Positions 45,461-57,883 are shown, counted from the first letter of the stretch. The stretch is DNA of 64,000 nucleotides from Corynespora cassiicola (GCA_022059125.1 JAEUWY010000005.1:4340001-4404000), one strand, 5' to 3'. A program made the numbers and translations. The notes: generated by a model not told the origin, from the letters alone.

Positions 45461-46448
45461 TCAGTGGTATGGACATGTCTTTGTTGGATGTCTCGTACCA
45501 GGTGGCAAGTTTTGCACATGTTCCAGCTGCGTACCCTTTCTTACAGTGTAGCTACGATTCTTGACTGCTCCATGCCAACGGTCATTCCCATCGATACTCA
45601 GCCCTAGCTCTTCGCCGAACCTGCGCCTAAACTCCAACATCCAAACAAATGGGCCTATATGTTGTGGTGTGAGTAGCTCATGTTCGACATGCGGCACCGC
45701 CACGTTCACCTGCAGCTTAAAATCAAGGAAAGGTTCGAGTAAAACCATGATTTTCTCTGAATCGTCATCTAGACGGCTGCGAACTTCCATGGCGACGCGG
45801 GCTTCAAGTTTGATTTGCTTCGTGGTGTTGAGGATCCAGTCTTTCCACAGTGGACTTTTATATACCATGAGTTGGGTCAGAGCATCGGCTGTCCTTTTTC
45901 CGTGGTCCGATACGCCATCAAACACGATCTTGAAGCTCTTCGTGCGTTGCGATAGCTTAAAAAGCGTTGTCACGTCGACGGCTTGGTAGATGTGGTCGTA
46001 TGGAACTAAGATTTTGAGCCCACCGAAGGCTCCCGTGTCGTCCATGTTTGGACAAAGCTCGAGAAAGGCGGATACATTTAGGATGTCGAGGACTAGCAGG
46101 CTAGACCTCTGATAGATGGGACGGAATTCGCGGCGCAAAAGTTGGCATGTCTGAGTTAGGCCGAAGGCCGAGTCGCGCTGACGCGCGGGCACTTGAAGTT
46201 TATCGCGGCTAAGCTTGCCTTGACCTGAGACGTAGAAATTCTTTACATACTGGGTTATTATGTCGTGGGTAATGTCGCAGTACCAATAGATGCGATTCCG
46301 GAGTTCTGCACGCGTCAGCTGTGCGATGTGGGCGATGCGTTCTGGGAAGCTTACCCCCTGGCAAAGCAAGTAAGCGGCTGGTGCTCGGAGACGACACTGA
46401 AAAGCCACCCATCTTCATATTGTCGTTCATTTCTGATCGATAAGACAT
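45461..46448 (-). CDS. 2EXR / F-box-like domain protein A
   Basis: Uncharacterised protein of a large fungal family with an F-box-like N-terminus. Exons 46355-46448 and 45461-46305 encode 312 residues. The 49-bp intron (donor GTAAGC, acceptor GCAG) interrupts the motif LLALPGELRNRIYWYCD, which forms residues about 26-42 after splicing. Then follow a conserved GLTQTCQLLRREFRPIYQRS (helical LRR-like start) and a long region of alternating strands and helices without catalytic motif. Two more family members are in the window (52925-53862 and 63415 to the edge). The F-box-like segment suggests recruitment to an SCF-type ubiquitin ligase, but this is not shown. Confidence 0.78.
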
Positions 46449-47508
46449 CTTGGTGGCTTCGGCTGGCAATTTTAAGTTGGAGACTTTTGGAAAATCGTCA
46501 AGGGCGCGATATAGGCAGCCTTGAGGGCGGAATTAAGTACCGCGGTTCATGCCCCCCAACACAAGACTGTTGGGGTGAATGTCCAATAGGGAGCTCAAGA
46601 ATTTTTTAGCTTATTAAATGCTGTTTGTTTTGCAAAAGTTCGCTGGGTGAAAGAAACATGTGAATCTAGAATTTCTCCCCTCTATTGCGTCGTTATTTCA
46701 TCTAACTAATCAATGTGAACTACGGTGAAATGGAGCGCATATCCTAAACTTATACTGCTAAAGCTCCTGCAAAATGAATACATACAAAAGTAACATGTAA
46801 AAAGCATACTAAGAGAAGAGTTCGTGGAAGTTAACAATCAACTTTTCGTAGCGCGCATCTTCATCTAGATTGCGTTAGGATTCTAACTGTTCGAACACCC
46901 CTTATATTACTTCAACTAGTCGAGCCAAGAGTTGAGTGCGCGTTCTTATACTACTGATACACGCGTACTACGGGGAAAATCATTCTAGTTGATGACGAGG
47001 CCTCAGGCAGATGCTCGGCTATCACCCACACGATAGCGCACACGGGCCTACGCTAAGCAACTAAAGGACAATGTGCCGAAAGCTTAGTCCTTTCTTGGGG
47101 GAATCTAGTCGCAACATATTCGTCGGCTTCACTGAGCCTGTCCACGTACCATTCCTTAACCACTTAGTTATTCATGGGTCCTTTCTTCACACCTGTTTTC
47201 CAACTGAAGCCAAGCGTGTGACTTGCTTCACGTGTACTAGACTTCTGTAAATTGTCGAAGCTTTAATTGCACTAGCTGAGCGCTGAGTCTCGAAACGGCG
47301 TCAGTTAAGATGATCACACCCTGCTTGCGCGTGTACAACGCAAGCGAGTGTCTAAGCACACGCCTTGAATGGGGGCTCACTTGTATAAAGAAGACTGAAG
47401 GTGCTCACTCATCAGGACCATCAACACTTGGATTTCAGTCGTTTCAGTCTCAAACAGTGTATACACATCCTCCTTGTCATTTTCCAACTCATACTCTCGT
47501 TTCGCGAC
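46449..47508. other. Intergenic, 1.06 kb, AT-rich
   Basis: Promoters of the 2EXR gene (left) and the tyrosinase gene (right). TATAAA at 47384-47389 belongs to the latter. No gene is recognised. Confidence 0.45.
47384..47389 (+). promoter_or_regulatory. TATA box of the tyrosinase gene
   Basis: TATAAA lies 125 bp before the ATG at 47509, the spacing seen for the other TATA-type promoters in this window. Confidence 0.5.
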
Positions 47509-48583
47509 ATGCATTCATCTTCTCTGCTTATCATTTTGTTTGGCTCGACCATTGCTTCGGCAGTACCATTCGTTAAGCGCAACGAGTCTGGCACGTGCAC
47601 GACCAACCAGCGAAAGGCCTGGTATGTACAAAGAATGAATCAATCATGCTTCTAAGCTAATTTGAAAGGCAAAACCTCTCCGATGATGAAAAGGCGGCTT
47701 ATATCGAGGCTGAACTCTGCCTGATGAGTGCGCCTCCGAAGCTGGGATACGACTGGGCCCAGAACCGCTGGGACGAGCTGGTCTACGGACATGTCGTTCA
47801 ATCCAATGTTATTCATGATGTTGGAGCATTTTTGCCCTGGCATAGACTCTACATGCGCGCGCATGAGATTTTGCTTCAGACTGAATGCAACTACACAGGA
47901 GCTCAGCCGTGAGTTGACTTCTCCTGAACAAGCCGGCTCATATTGACTCGTCTAGGTACTGGGAGGAAGTCCTTGATGTTGATAATCTGGCAGGATCTGT
48001 TGTATTCGACCCAGATACCGGCTTCGGTGGTGAAGGCGAGGACTGCCTGACCGATGGCCCATTCGTGAATGTTACTCTTCATATCAACCAAACCACCAAC
48101 ACCGGAAGCTTCTGCATGTCGCGTTCATTCAGCACTCAGACATTCCAGGGAGCTACTCAAGACCATATTGATGCATGCTTCAACAGCACCACCTACGAAG
48201 AGGCTTGGCAGTGCTACATCTCTAGCCCTCACACGGCTGGCCACGGAGGCGTGGGCGGAACGATGCTCGATGTCGTTGGCTCACCGAATGACCCGCTATT
48301 TTTCCTTCATCATACCAACTTGGATCGTCTTTGGTGGGAGTGGCAGCAGGCCAACTTGACTGCTCGCCTCAATGATATCTCAGGACAGAATGTGCCCACG
48401 CAGAGATATTTGGACCAGAACAGTTTTGAGACTCCTGGTGCCGATATTCTTGACTATGATGGAGATTATGGCAATATTACGACCATGAATCATAACTTGT
48501 GGATGGCTGGTCTAATTGCAAATGCGACTATTGGAGATGTCATGGACATTCGGGGCGAAGTCATTTGCGCAGAGTATGTCTAA
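47509..48583 (+). CDS. Secreted tyrosinase-like copper oxidase
   Basis: Type-3 copper enzyme oxidising phenols to quinones, secreted. Exons 47509-47621, 47669-47908 and 47956-48583 encode 326 residues. A signal peptide (MHSSSLLIILFGSTIASAVP) leads. CuA ligands are His79 (YGHVV), His87 (IHDVGAF) and His96 (PWHRLYM); CuB ligands are His210 and His214 (PHTAGHGGVGG) and His236 or His237 (FFLHHTNLDRLWWEW). So all six are present. The conserved QPYWDW is QPYWEE here. Many N-glycosylation sites lie after residue 150. The protein is the short single-domain type, without the C-terminal lid domain. It could take part in melanin- or metabolite-type oxidation, but no partner gene is close. Confidence 0.92.
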
Positions 48584-50909
48584 ATTTGAATGCTCTTTGC
48601 GTCTTAAATCTAACGGACATGTACCCTAATTACTTGGTATCTACGTATTTTACATAAAATTGTGTTATCCATAATTTTTCTGATAAATGTGGTCGAGATA
48701 CCTAGGTACCTGGATGACCTGCAAGCCCGGGAAGTTTTCTGGCTTGGTACCACGTGACCAGGTACCGACTACGATTTACTCTCACAGATCTTGAGTGGAC
48801 TGACCGCGTCATAAATATTGCCACTTATGCCTCATATATATTGGCTGTGCTTTTTCAATATATCCGGTTTGGGTATCTGATAAGCTGCCGCAGGTCCATG
48901 ACGTTCGTGAGGCCGGAAACAAGCCAACGCCCAGCTGCAAGGTGATCGGTGAGAAGTACGCTCACATTTGTGATTTGACGGCTACATGATAGATATTTGT
49001 AATCGCGCATTGGTGTGATCAATGTTATTTTTGCTGCCTGAGTACAGTAGAAATCAACAGCAATCGACGAATAAACCGGTCAAGGCGAGACTGCAGCTTG
49101 CTGGCTTGGTTGCTTGTGACGTTCATATGCATGGCACACCAAACAACATTCCGGCGGCTTTCTCTTAATTTTTGAGCTCAATATAGCCTCTGAAGCTCTA
49201 TTTAGATCATAACCGCAACATTCTGATTCAAAAGCAGTCGACAAACAACAATCAATCATTCGCCAACGGTTTTCCTGGGTACAAAGCCTGCCAAACAATA
49301 TTTGATGTGCAACTGTAGTTCCACGCCGGTGTATGATGCCACCATCTCAGCTAATTTCATTTAAATCGTACAGAACAGCACCAATGTCGCTGATGGGCCA
49401 AGATGAGTGAGCCTTCTCACACAAAGCTTCATCTAGCATTGCGCAATTGACTGTTATCCAACTAGTTCCTACTCTCCCATCGTCCGCAGACTTTTCGTTC
49501 CTGGCGGTAAAAAAATAACAAGCTCGATGATCGGGCCATAGCCGGAAATTTTTGTCGGTTTAGTTGCCGTAATTTTGCTAGTAATATGTATCCATCTTTG
49601 CTGGACCAGAAGAGGATCGAAGTGGCATAACAAAGGAAAGACAGACGGGAAAGAAATGATGTACAGGCTTTTCAATATCGAAGAAGGAAGGGGGAAAATC
49701 CTGAAACGGAGGAGCTAGAGAAGGGGAAGGAAGAAGAGCAGAGAGTAAGATTCAGGGATATGAAGAGACCAGACAATGACCTATACTTGACGCAACTAAG
49801 GGCAGCTGCTACCAGAAAGGAAAAACTTGGGAAAGAGCCCTGGAATGATGTTGAATATGCGTTAAGATTATTTGCAGGCTTTTAAATCAGTGCATTTGCA
49901 TTCTCATTTCCGGGCTTTCGCTACACAAAGACAGTCAAGCAGGGAAGTTCTATATATCTACTGTAGATTCTTTAGAGTTTGGTCTATAAAGTGACATAGG
50001 AACAATCACTCTGTGTTCCTGGTTCTGGGTTACTTTATTGCAAAGAAATATATAGTGAACATCATGTCTTTTTAATTATTGAGCGAAACGTCAATTTCTC
50101 ATACTTGATTGAAGATAGTGTTAATTTACTAACCTCCCTGGCGATTCCATTCCATTCGTTGTCAATCGCCGCCACGTATCATCCCGCGGAACGTCCACGG
50201 GTACTTAATTAAACGAAATCAACCTTAACCTATTGCGTGAATTCTCTCCGGCCTAGTCAGCCACCATCATCTGTTCGGTGTGGGGGAACGATCGCGTGAT
50301 TGTACACCTCCAGACAATTGTTCCGAGACTCGGACTTTTCCATTGGCCACTTCTCGCTTTTGCCACTTTTTATCGCTCTCGTACAATTCAGCAGCGGATC
50401 ATATCGGTAAATGGAATGGCCTGGTATCCTATTCTGGACGTCATTGCAGCCGTGAGCTTTTAGCAACCCAAATACCACATCTCTTATTGGTTCTCTGGAT
50501 GGTCTTTGCATTGGCATGAAGATCTTGCCAACGAACGACAGGGTAGGCAGCGGGAAAGAGGCGCATAGCATCCTTCCAACACCTCGTGCGAAGGAAATGC
50601 GACGAAAAACCGCCATGATCCAGGGACTAGCAGGATTCAAGTTTTTTGCCGTCCACTATAGGCGCTGCAGTCATCGCTGTAAATGGAAATTTCTGTTTTT
50701 GTCCATCTTTATCAACAAAACAGTGGGGCTCTGTGACGAAAATGGAAGCGATAGCGACTGGAACCCGGCTCATAGTCTCACCGCAAACCTACCGAGACAA
50801 GACTGGAATGGTCTCCCCTCTTCTTGGCGGATTTGATCTGCCGTACTAAATGGCCTGATGGGCTTCCGCCGATTCCGTACCCCCACTGAATGGAACCGGA
50901 GATTTCTCC
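48584..50909. other. Intergenic, 2.3 kb, no supported gene
   Basis: Short open frames only, none with a motif. Fragments of GGTACC-containing palindromes occur at about 48697-48765. AT-rich from 49860 to 50120. The right end is the promoter of the P450 gene. Confidence 0.45.
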
Positions 50910-52612
50910 ATGACCCAAATCATCGCTGACCATCCGCTGGTCCTCCAGCTCATCGCTGTTTCTGCTGGTATTTCCCTTCATCTTGGCTATTTCCATCATG
51001 GAGAACACAGCTCAAAAGCGACGACATACGTACAACTAGCTGTCTCAAGCTTTCTGGCGCTTGTTTCGCTCTTCTTCTTCCTATCCGATCAAAGCATTTC
51101 CGGGTCCCTGGCTCTTGGTACTTGGATTTTCGGTTCCCTTTTGGCGGGCCTATACGGAAGCTTGCTCTTCTATCGTCTAGTTTCGCATCCCCTAAATCGC
51201 TTTCCTGGACCCATAGCCCCAAGAATCGGCGACTTGTGGCTCAGCTCGCAGGCCAAAAGCTATGACTGGCATAAAAAGAGTTGGGGGCTTTATCAAAAAT
51301 ATGGACAATTTGTGCGTATTGGTTCATCGACACTGATGATACTTCATCCTCAGGGAGTACCCGCCATGTATGGTCCCCAGTCGAACTGTACAAGAGCTGA
51401 ATGGTATGGGACATTCGGTGCGCCCTACGGTATTATCTCGCGAGCCCCAGGTGTACATCGTGAACGTCGCCGGATCTGGAGTCATGCTCTAAAAGATAGT
51501 GCGCTACGTGGCTACGAACCTCGTATTCACTCTTTCGTGGAAATTTTCGTCAACGTATTACAGAATACCGCAAAACGCCAAGAACGCATTGATATCGCGA
51601 AATGGTGTACTTATTTTGCTTGGGATGTCATGGGCGACACGGGCTTAAACAAGGATTTTGCCCTTTTGAAAGCTGGTAAAGAACAAGGCGAGGAGCATTG
51701 GGCTTTTACACTCGTCGCAGGCTGGACAAAGGCACTGGGAATACGCCTCCCGCCGTGGCTAGTATCGCTGCTCAAGGCCATTCCAGGTTCAGGCGAGGCT
51801 GTGCAGAAATTTCAAAATTTCTGTAATGCTCAGCTGGAGGCAGTGATAACAGATGAGAAGGCAGCTGCAAAGACGAGTCTATTAGGAATTATGGTATCAC
51901 ATGCTGGCCCTCAACCCTCATTCGAAGATCGACTTCACCTTGAGAGCGACACCAGGTCGGTTATATTTGCTGGAAGCGATACATCAGCCTCGACTCTTAC
52001 ATTTGTCTTTTATTATCTCGCTAAACATCCAGAACAGCTTGAAAAACTCCGCCAGGAACTCATTCCGCTCTCCAATTCAGATGGAACATTCAAGCATCAA
52101 AATATTCAGAACGCGCCACATTTGAACGCCGTAATAAACGAGGTACTACGATTGCATCCACCCGGAAGCGTGATTCCTCGTCAAACGCCACCAGAAGGAA
52201 TTTTTGTTGACGGTACCTTCGTTCCGGGAGATGTCACAGTTATAGGGTCTCAGTACGTGCTTGGCCGCTCAGAGAAGGTGTACAAAAGGCCAGGCGACTT
52301 CATACCAGAGCGTTGGCATGCTCAGACGGACCTAATTGTAGACCGTGCGGGCTATGCGCCATTCAATATCGGTAAGTCTCCAACTTGAGAATGAGCCCTT
52401 GGTTTTTGACATAGCTTACAGGTGCGCATTATTGTGTGGGACGACCGCTTGCGCTCATGGTATTCCGTCTGCTAATAGCCGAGTGCGCTACCCGGTTCAA
52501 TGTATGTTTCCCTGCAGGAAAAGAAGATTTACCGTTTCTCGATGGAGTTGAGGAGGCTCACACTTGGCGTCTTCCAGAGTTGCCCATGTCTTTTTATTTG
52601 CGTGCCAAATAG
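50910..52612 (+). CDS. Cytochrome P450 monooxygenase
   Basis: ER-bound heme monooxygenase. Exons 50910-52371 and 52422-52612 encode 550 residues; the 50-bp intron splits the heme motif. The N-terminus has three hydrophobic segments (residues 9-29, 40-61, 66-90), then PLNRFPGP. The I-helix motif is AGSDTSAS (near 355), ExxR is Glu411-Arg414 (EVLRLHPP), PERW is present, and the heme signature is FNIGAHYCVGRPLA with Cys492, where His stands at the usual Arg position of FxxGxRxCxG. The multi-helix N-terminus and overall order resemble fungal CYP67-like enzymes that modify secondary metabolites. No synthase lies near it, so its substrate is unknown. Confidence 0.92.
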
Positions 52613-52924
52613 TTCACGGGCATGGAAAGCTGGGATTTCCCCAGTCTATATATACTTAGAGAAACAGGATCTAGACAAAGGAATTTGGATACATGCTATT
52701 TCACTGGATGTACAGAGCGCCTACGAAATTTTTTTTTCGTGGATCTCTCTCCCTGTTTCCTACCCCCCTAGCGTCAGGCTTCCTTGCATCGACTGCAATT
52801 ATCTACCCACCTTCTTTGCCGTAATTTTCTGACCCAATGCGTTTTTGACACGATCATAGAGTGATCTATTATGAGATTATGCAGTACTTGAAAGGGTTGT
52901 CTTGGCGAATTCCCGGTTGCCGAC
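52613..52924. other. Intergenic between convergent genes
   Basis: 3' flanks of the P450 and 2EXR genes; nothing further is seen. Confidence 0.4.
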
Positions 52925-53862
52925 CTACACCAGTATTTCGCTCAAAGAATTGAGACCAACACGCCTAAGGAATTCGAGAAAGCCTTCCGTACCCCGGCTT
53001 ACAGTCTGTCCCTTTTTGTAGAAGGCGCAACTCTCTTTCATCCAAACCTGCTCATAGAAACGGTTGAAATCGAACCTAATCATAGGGTTCACCCCAAAAT
53101 CTGACTCGCGCTGAAAGTTACTTTTTGTCCGACTCATTAAAACCTTCACTTGCCTCATATTTGGTATGGAAAGACTATATCCTCCAATTGAAAAATCTTT
53201 TCTGGAGAATAAGCCATCTAGTATAGCTGCTTTGTTCTCTCGTTCGTTGGCAATTATGAGCTCGGTCATGTTTTGTCTATGGTATTTGATTGAGCGCTCC
53301 AAAGGATACCAATCAATTTTGACTTTGACTCCAGGATTGGAAACATGGAATTTTATAAGAGGCAAAATATCGAATTGATAGCTTTGCAGATATGGGAGGG
53401 TTACCACAATGTCTGCTTGAGCCATACCATCGAGACCAGTAGTTGTATAATTTGGGTAAAATATGTTTAGATATTCGGTAATCTTTTCGATGTGGATCCG
53501 AATAGTGTTTTGACCTAGATATAGTGGCCAATATTCTTTTCGAGTCTGTCTCGATACCTGTGCGAGGCCTAGAAACTGGTGCGACTGGTAATTGGGGCCG
53601 TTCAGGCTGATCTTCTTCGGTTTTCTGTATTCTTGACATACCTTACGCGTCTCAGCTGGTCTATCATTGATGCAGTATGAGTAAACCAGGTTGCGTATCT
53701 CGGGATATAGGTCTGAAAAACGAAACACTGCCTTGGGTGGATGAATCCGTGTCTTCTTGGAAGGACATACATTGAAATAATCATCCAAGGCTCTACGCTT
53801 TTTACTATTGATTATTCAGTAACGTAGACCTCATATGTTGAAAGTATTTATACTGACGCCAT
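52925..53862 (-). CDS. 2EXR / F-box-like domain protein B
   Basis: Second member of the family with an F-box-like N-terminus. The main exon is 52925-53804; it has no ATG, but the 5-nt exon ATGGC (53858-53862) followed by donor GTCAGT and a 53-bp intron ending in AATAG gives MAKKRRALDDYF and 294 residues. The motif FRFSDLYPEIRNLVYSYC (about 28-46) matches LPGELRNRIYWYC of protein A. Then GLAQVSRQTRKEYWPLYL (compare TCQLLRREFRPIYQR) continues the family pattern. A basic N-terminus (KKRR) may be a nuclear signal. The micro-exon is a prediction; a longer unseen first exon is also possible. Function unknown. Confidence 0.65.
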
Positions 53863-54532
53863 AATGCTACTATGTGGTGGCAGTCCCCACAGCCCGATTG
53901 TGCAGTAGGTTGAGGGTGCTTGGTAGACAGCGTGAGGTTGTTTGTTGGTTGTAATGGCAGGTTCTGGCAAGCGCCTCATAGCTTTCATATACCCATAGGT
54001 AATAAAAAATTAGTAGAACTACATGCGAAAAAATTAGTAGTGAAACCATGACGATGTGCTTCTAATTACGTCTTGAGTAGACCAGGCCACAATGGCATTA
54101 TGAATATAGCAGGCCAATAACATATAAATCGAAAGGATTTCTTTTGGAAATGAATGTCTCAGCGTTTGCTTACAGATGCTCCACTTCGTTTTGAACTCTA
54201 AGAAACCTGAGCAAATTCCCTTGCTACAAATATCCGGTCGATAGCGCGCTACAAGTATAATATTTTCAATATCCTTCAGCCCACAGAAAAAGTACAGTAT
54301 TGCTTCCCAACATCATGCGCTGCGTGAACAGGTTATCGTATAATATATTATAAGAAATAATAAATATATTTTACCTGGCCATGCCTGAGCGCATAGATAC
54401 ACTTCTCCCCTTGACTCAAATGTTAAGCGTTTTCTCCCTCTTGCTTTAGCTGTGCAATGCTCTTTGAGCTCTACATTTAAGTCTTTTAACTGAAAATAAC
54501 TGTGTCGCGCAAGGTATTTAAGCTATAAAATA

Positions 54533-54602
54533 ACTATAGCATCTGTAGCCTATAAATTGCAGCATCACACTATAAAACAGATTATATATTACTATAGCAT
54601 CT
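54533..54602. repeat. AT-rich direct repeat pair
   Basis: ACTATAGCATCT occurs at 54533-54544 and again at 54591-54602, 58 bp apart, within AT-rich sequence with several further CTATAAA-type near copies. Confidence 0.65.
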
Positions 54603-54741
54603 CCTTCCTTACATACATTGAGCTTTATTATACAATTCTTCTCTGCAATAGTACAATTGCCTTTTCCCTTTATTAGAGTTACTTAAGATATCTTACTAAC
54701 TTTACTAAGAGCTTATCATGAGCTAACTCAAAGCGATTGCA

Positions 54742-54761
54742 CTAGTCCTAAGTAGGACTAG
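54742..54761. repeat. Inverted repeat with 9-bp arms
   Basis: CTAGTCCTA, a 2-bp spacer and TAGGACTAG form a perfect hairpin. It lies in the decayed AT-rich stretch, so it may be the tip of a mobile-element end. Confidence 0.7.
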
Positions 54762-54793
54762 GTTAGGATTAAAGGAGGCTAGTGCTGTGTTCA

Positions 54794-54827
54794 GCATTAC
54801 TAGATGAGCCAGAAGGCATTACTAGAT
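54794..54827. repeat. 12-bp direct repeat
   Basis: GCATTACTAGAT occurs twice (54794-54805, 54816-54827) 10 bp apart, next to the hairpin. Confidence 0.75.
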
Positions 54828-55068
54828 AATATGCCCCTTGGCGAATCTACTATTAGTAATTAAAAAAGAGAAAAGAATTTGGACTGTACTACGGGTACCC
54901 CGGATCTGATCGGATCAGTTGTCGTGTTGCGTTTAGCCAGAAAACTGACTGACGCGAACCGTCTTCTCCTATTGGATTCTCAAACCGTTCTTCTCATTCC
55001 ATGCCAGCTTAGGCATGCTACCATTTCATTGACCACATGAATAAGGCCGAATAAACAAAAAAACTGCA

Positions 55069-57883
55069 ATGATGGCCCGGCAAGCATTGCTGCTATGGTG
55101 CATTTTTGGTGCATTTTTGACGGTTGATGCTGGCCAAATCGCTCGGGGATCCTTTGTCGTTGAGTTTCAGGACAACCAGGTACGTTTAAAATGGACAAAG
55201 AGAGGACTTTTATCAATTGATCTTTAGGATCTGTCGGTTTATCACCGTTTGGTAGAAGCAAAAGCAGACACTGTTATGAGCTTTGATTACGGCCTCTTCA
55301 AGGGCGAGTCGATTCAATTCAAAGACCTTGAGACCGCTGAACAATCTGCTACTGAACTCTTGGAACTCGAATGTATCAAAAATATCTGGCCAAAACAGAT
55401 TTACTCTCGACCAAATGCTAAAGCTCTATGGACTGGTTCATCTGTGGAATCTATGCTCAGAGTGAAACGACAAAACGTCAATGATACCTTCTCACCACAC
55501 GTTCAGACTCAGGTGGATAGGTTAAGAGCTAATGGTATAACGGGTAAAGGTGTTAAGATAGCCGTTATCGATACAGGTGTAAGTCTTAGTGGTCTGTTAT
55601 TGATATATTTCTTCTGACCGAGTAGATTGATTATACACACCCCGCCCTAGGAGGCTGCTTTGGCACCGACTGTTTGGTCGCTGATGGCTATGACCTTGTC
55701 GGAGATGCATACACCGGAACCAACGTTCCTGTTCCAGATTCAGACCCCTGGGACGGTTGCGGCGTAAGTGGCAAGGGGTTATGAATACTTAGAGGTAGTT
55801 CTTGTTACTAACGTTTTCATTAAAGGGACACGGTACACATGTGGCTGGTATAATTGCCGCCCAAAAGAATCAATTTGGCTTCACAGGCGCTGCACCTGTA
55901 CGTCAGCTGAAGCAACTTTTATAGATGGCACAACTGACAATACTCTAGGGCGTGAAGTTAGCGGCTTATCGCGTCTTTGGATGTGAAGGAGACGCCAGTA
56001 ATGATGTAATCATTGACGCGTACATGCGTGCTGTTGAAGATGGTGCGAACATCATCACTGCATCCCTTGGAGACACTGGAGGCTGGAGCCAGGATCCCTG
56101 GTCTGTTGTTGTTACGCGAATTGTCGATTCTGGCATTCCATGTGTACTTTCAGCTGGGAACGATGGCAGTATGGGCCTTTTCCATCCCCAGACTCCTGCC
56201 AACGGAAAGAGGGTGGTTGCCATAGCCTCATACGACAACTCTATTTATCCGATATTGCTTGTTCCCTCAAGCTTCAGAGTCAACGGAGGAGATTCAAAGC
56301 CTTTTGGTTATACCTCTGGGTCCCCTAGGTCCTGGGCCAGGGTTGAATTGCCTTTGTGGGCCCCTTCCTTCAATTCCACCGAAAATGGCCAAGGCTGTAC
56401 GGAACTCCCTGACGGAACTCCGGATCTTTCCGACAAAATTGTTCTAATTCGCCGCGGAGGTTGCACAATAGCCAAGAAGGTACAAAATGTCGCTGACAAA
56501 GGTGCAAGATATATCTTGATCTTTAACAATATTGGTGGCACTGCTGTTCTGGAAACCTCGGTGACGGGTGTCCTTGGCATTGGAATGTTACGAACAAGTA
56601 CCGGTGTGGCTTTAATCAATGCATTAGCCTCGGGTTCCGAGGTGGTCTTGTCAATGGGCGATCCAATAGCCGCTCGGTTGGAAGGAGAACCAAACAATAG
56701 AACTGGAGGGTTCATATCGACTACCTCAAGCTGGGGGCCTGCTTGGGACGGCGACATGAACCCAGAATTCGGCGTGCCGGGCGGCTATATCCTATCCACC
56801 TACCCCGTTTCACTCGGAAGCTACGCCGTTCTCTCCGGTACTTCTATGTCATGCCCACTTGTCGCGGCCATATACGCCCTATTGTCAAATGTGCGGGGAA
56901 CACTTGATCCAGTTCTTCTACATCAATATCTATCCAGCACTGCCATACCAAATCTACTAAACACTGGAGATTCTACTTTTCCTTTACTGGCACCTGTGGC
57001 TCAACAGGGAGCGGGATTACTTCAGGCGTGGGAGGCTGCCCATGTCACCACACTTCTCAGTCCTTCGAGTATCATGTTCAACGATACAGATTACCTGAAA
57101 AGCTCAGTAAGCTTCACGATAACTAACACAGAAAACCAGGAGGTCACCTACAATATAAGCTCGGTCGGCGCTGCTACTGCCTACTCCTTTTCAGATAGCA
57201 CCACACCTGACCCTTTTCCTGGTCTCAAAACAGATGATAACTTCGCTCATATATCTATGAACGAGACTAAACTCACCATACCTCCCCATGGAAAAGCGGC
57301 CGTCGCAGTCACAGTGAAGCCACCTGCCGTGGATGCAAAGCTTTTACCTGTCTACTCTGGTTATATCACTCTCAATGGAACCAACGGAGAAAATCTATCT
57401 CTTCCTTACCAAGGCATAGCGGGTAGCCTAAACAGTCAAACTGTGTTAGGGGACTGGGCCCTGTTCGCTAGCACCGATACCGACAATCCCATTACTGCTA
57501 GCAACTCAACATTTGCCATACCTTCATCGAGCAACAACAGCTCAAGTATCAACAACAATTCAAGTCTCCCCACAGCCATTGCTAATATGGTATTTGGATC
57601 GCCTCTGGTACATGTTGAAGCTATTCCAGTCGATGGAGGTTCTCTTGCGAAGGGCAATGCCACGGGCAGCTCCAATGATATCTTCAACTCGCCAAAGCGC
57701 TGGGTATCCCGCGTTCCGGTTGAGTTTGAGTTTAACGGCACAATGGCGGACCATACGATTGTTCCTGCTGGCCGCTACAAGCTCCGTGTACGCGCACTAC
57801 ACATCTTCGGAAACGAGGATACCGACGATTCCACTCAGTGGGATGTGGCTGAGACGCCTGAGTTCTTCATTCAATATGCTTGA
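55069..57883 (+). CDS. Secreted subtilase with PA insert (minor extracellular protease Vpr type)
   Basis: Extracellular S8 endopeptidase. Five exons (55069-55179, 55228-55578, 55626-55763, 55826-55897, 55949-57883) encode 868 residues. A signal peptide (MMARQALLLWCIFGAFLTVDA) and an inhibitor-type propeptide precede the protease domain. The triad is Asp152 (AVIDTG, just before intron 2), His202 (GHGTHVAG, right after intron 3) and Ser523 (LSGTSMSCPL). A protease-associated domain (about 370-470; DKIVLIRRGGCTIAKKVQ) is inserted before the Ser. After it comes a long beta-rich region (about 600-868, fn3-like) with many N-glycosylation sites and an Asn/Ser run (SSSNNSSSINNNSS). Introns at the Asp and His motifs are typical for fungal paralogues of this family. 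It may serve nutrition or pathogenicity. Confidence 0.92.

Larger units (their letters stand above)
53863..55068. other. AT-rich gene-free stretch with decayed repeats
   Basis: Very AT-rich from about 54000 to 54880, without any long open frame. It holds a 12-bp direct repeat at 54533-54544 and 54591-54602, a 9-bp-arm hairpin at 54742-54761 and a 12-bp direct repeat at 54794-54805 and 54816-54827. The pattern suits a mobile-element relic mutated by RIP. The last 150 bp are the promoter of the subtilase gene. Confidence 0.5.

Noticed and set aside
39853..52612. A secondary-metabolite gene cluster (esterase, receptor, tyrosinase, P450)
   Set aside because: No polyketide synthase, NRPS, terpene cyclase or prenyltransferase is in the window, and the genes are separated by unrelated ones and long gaps.
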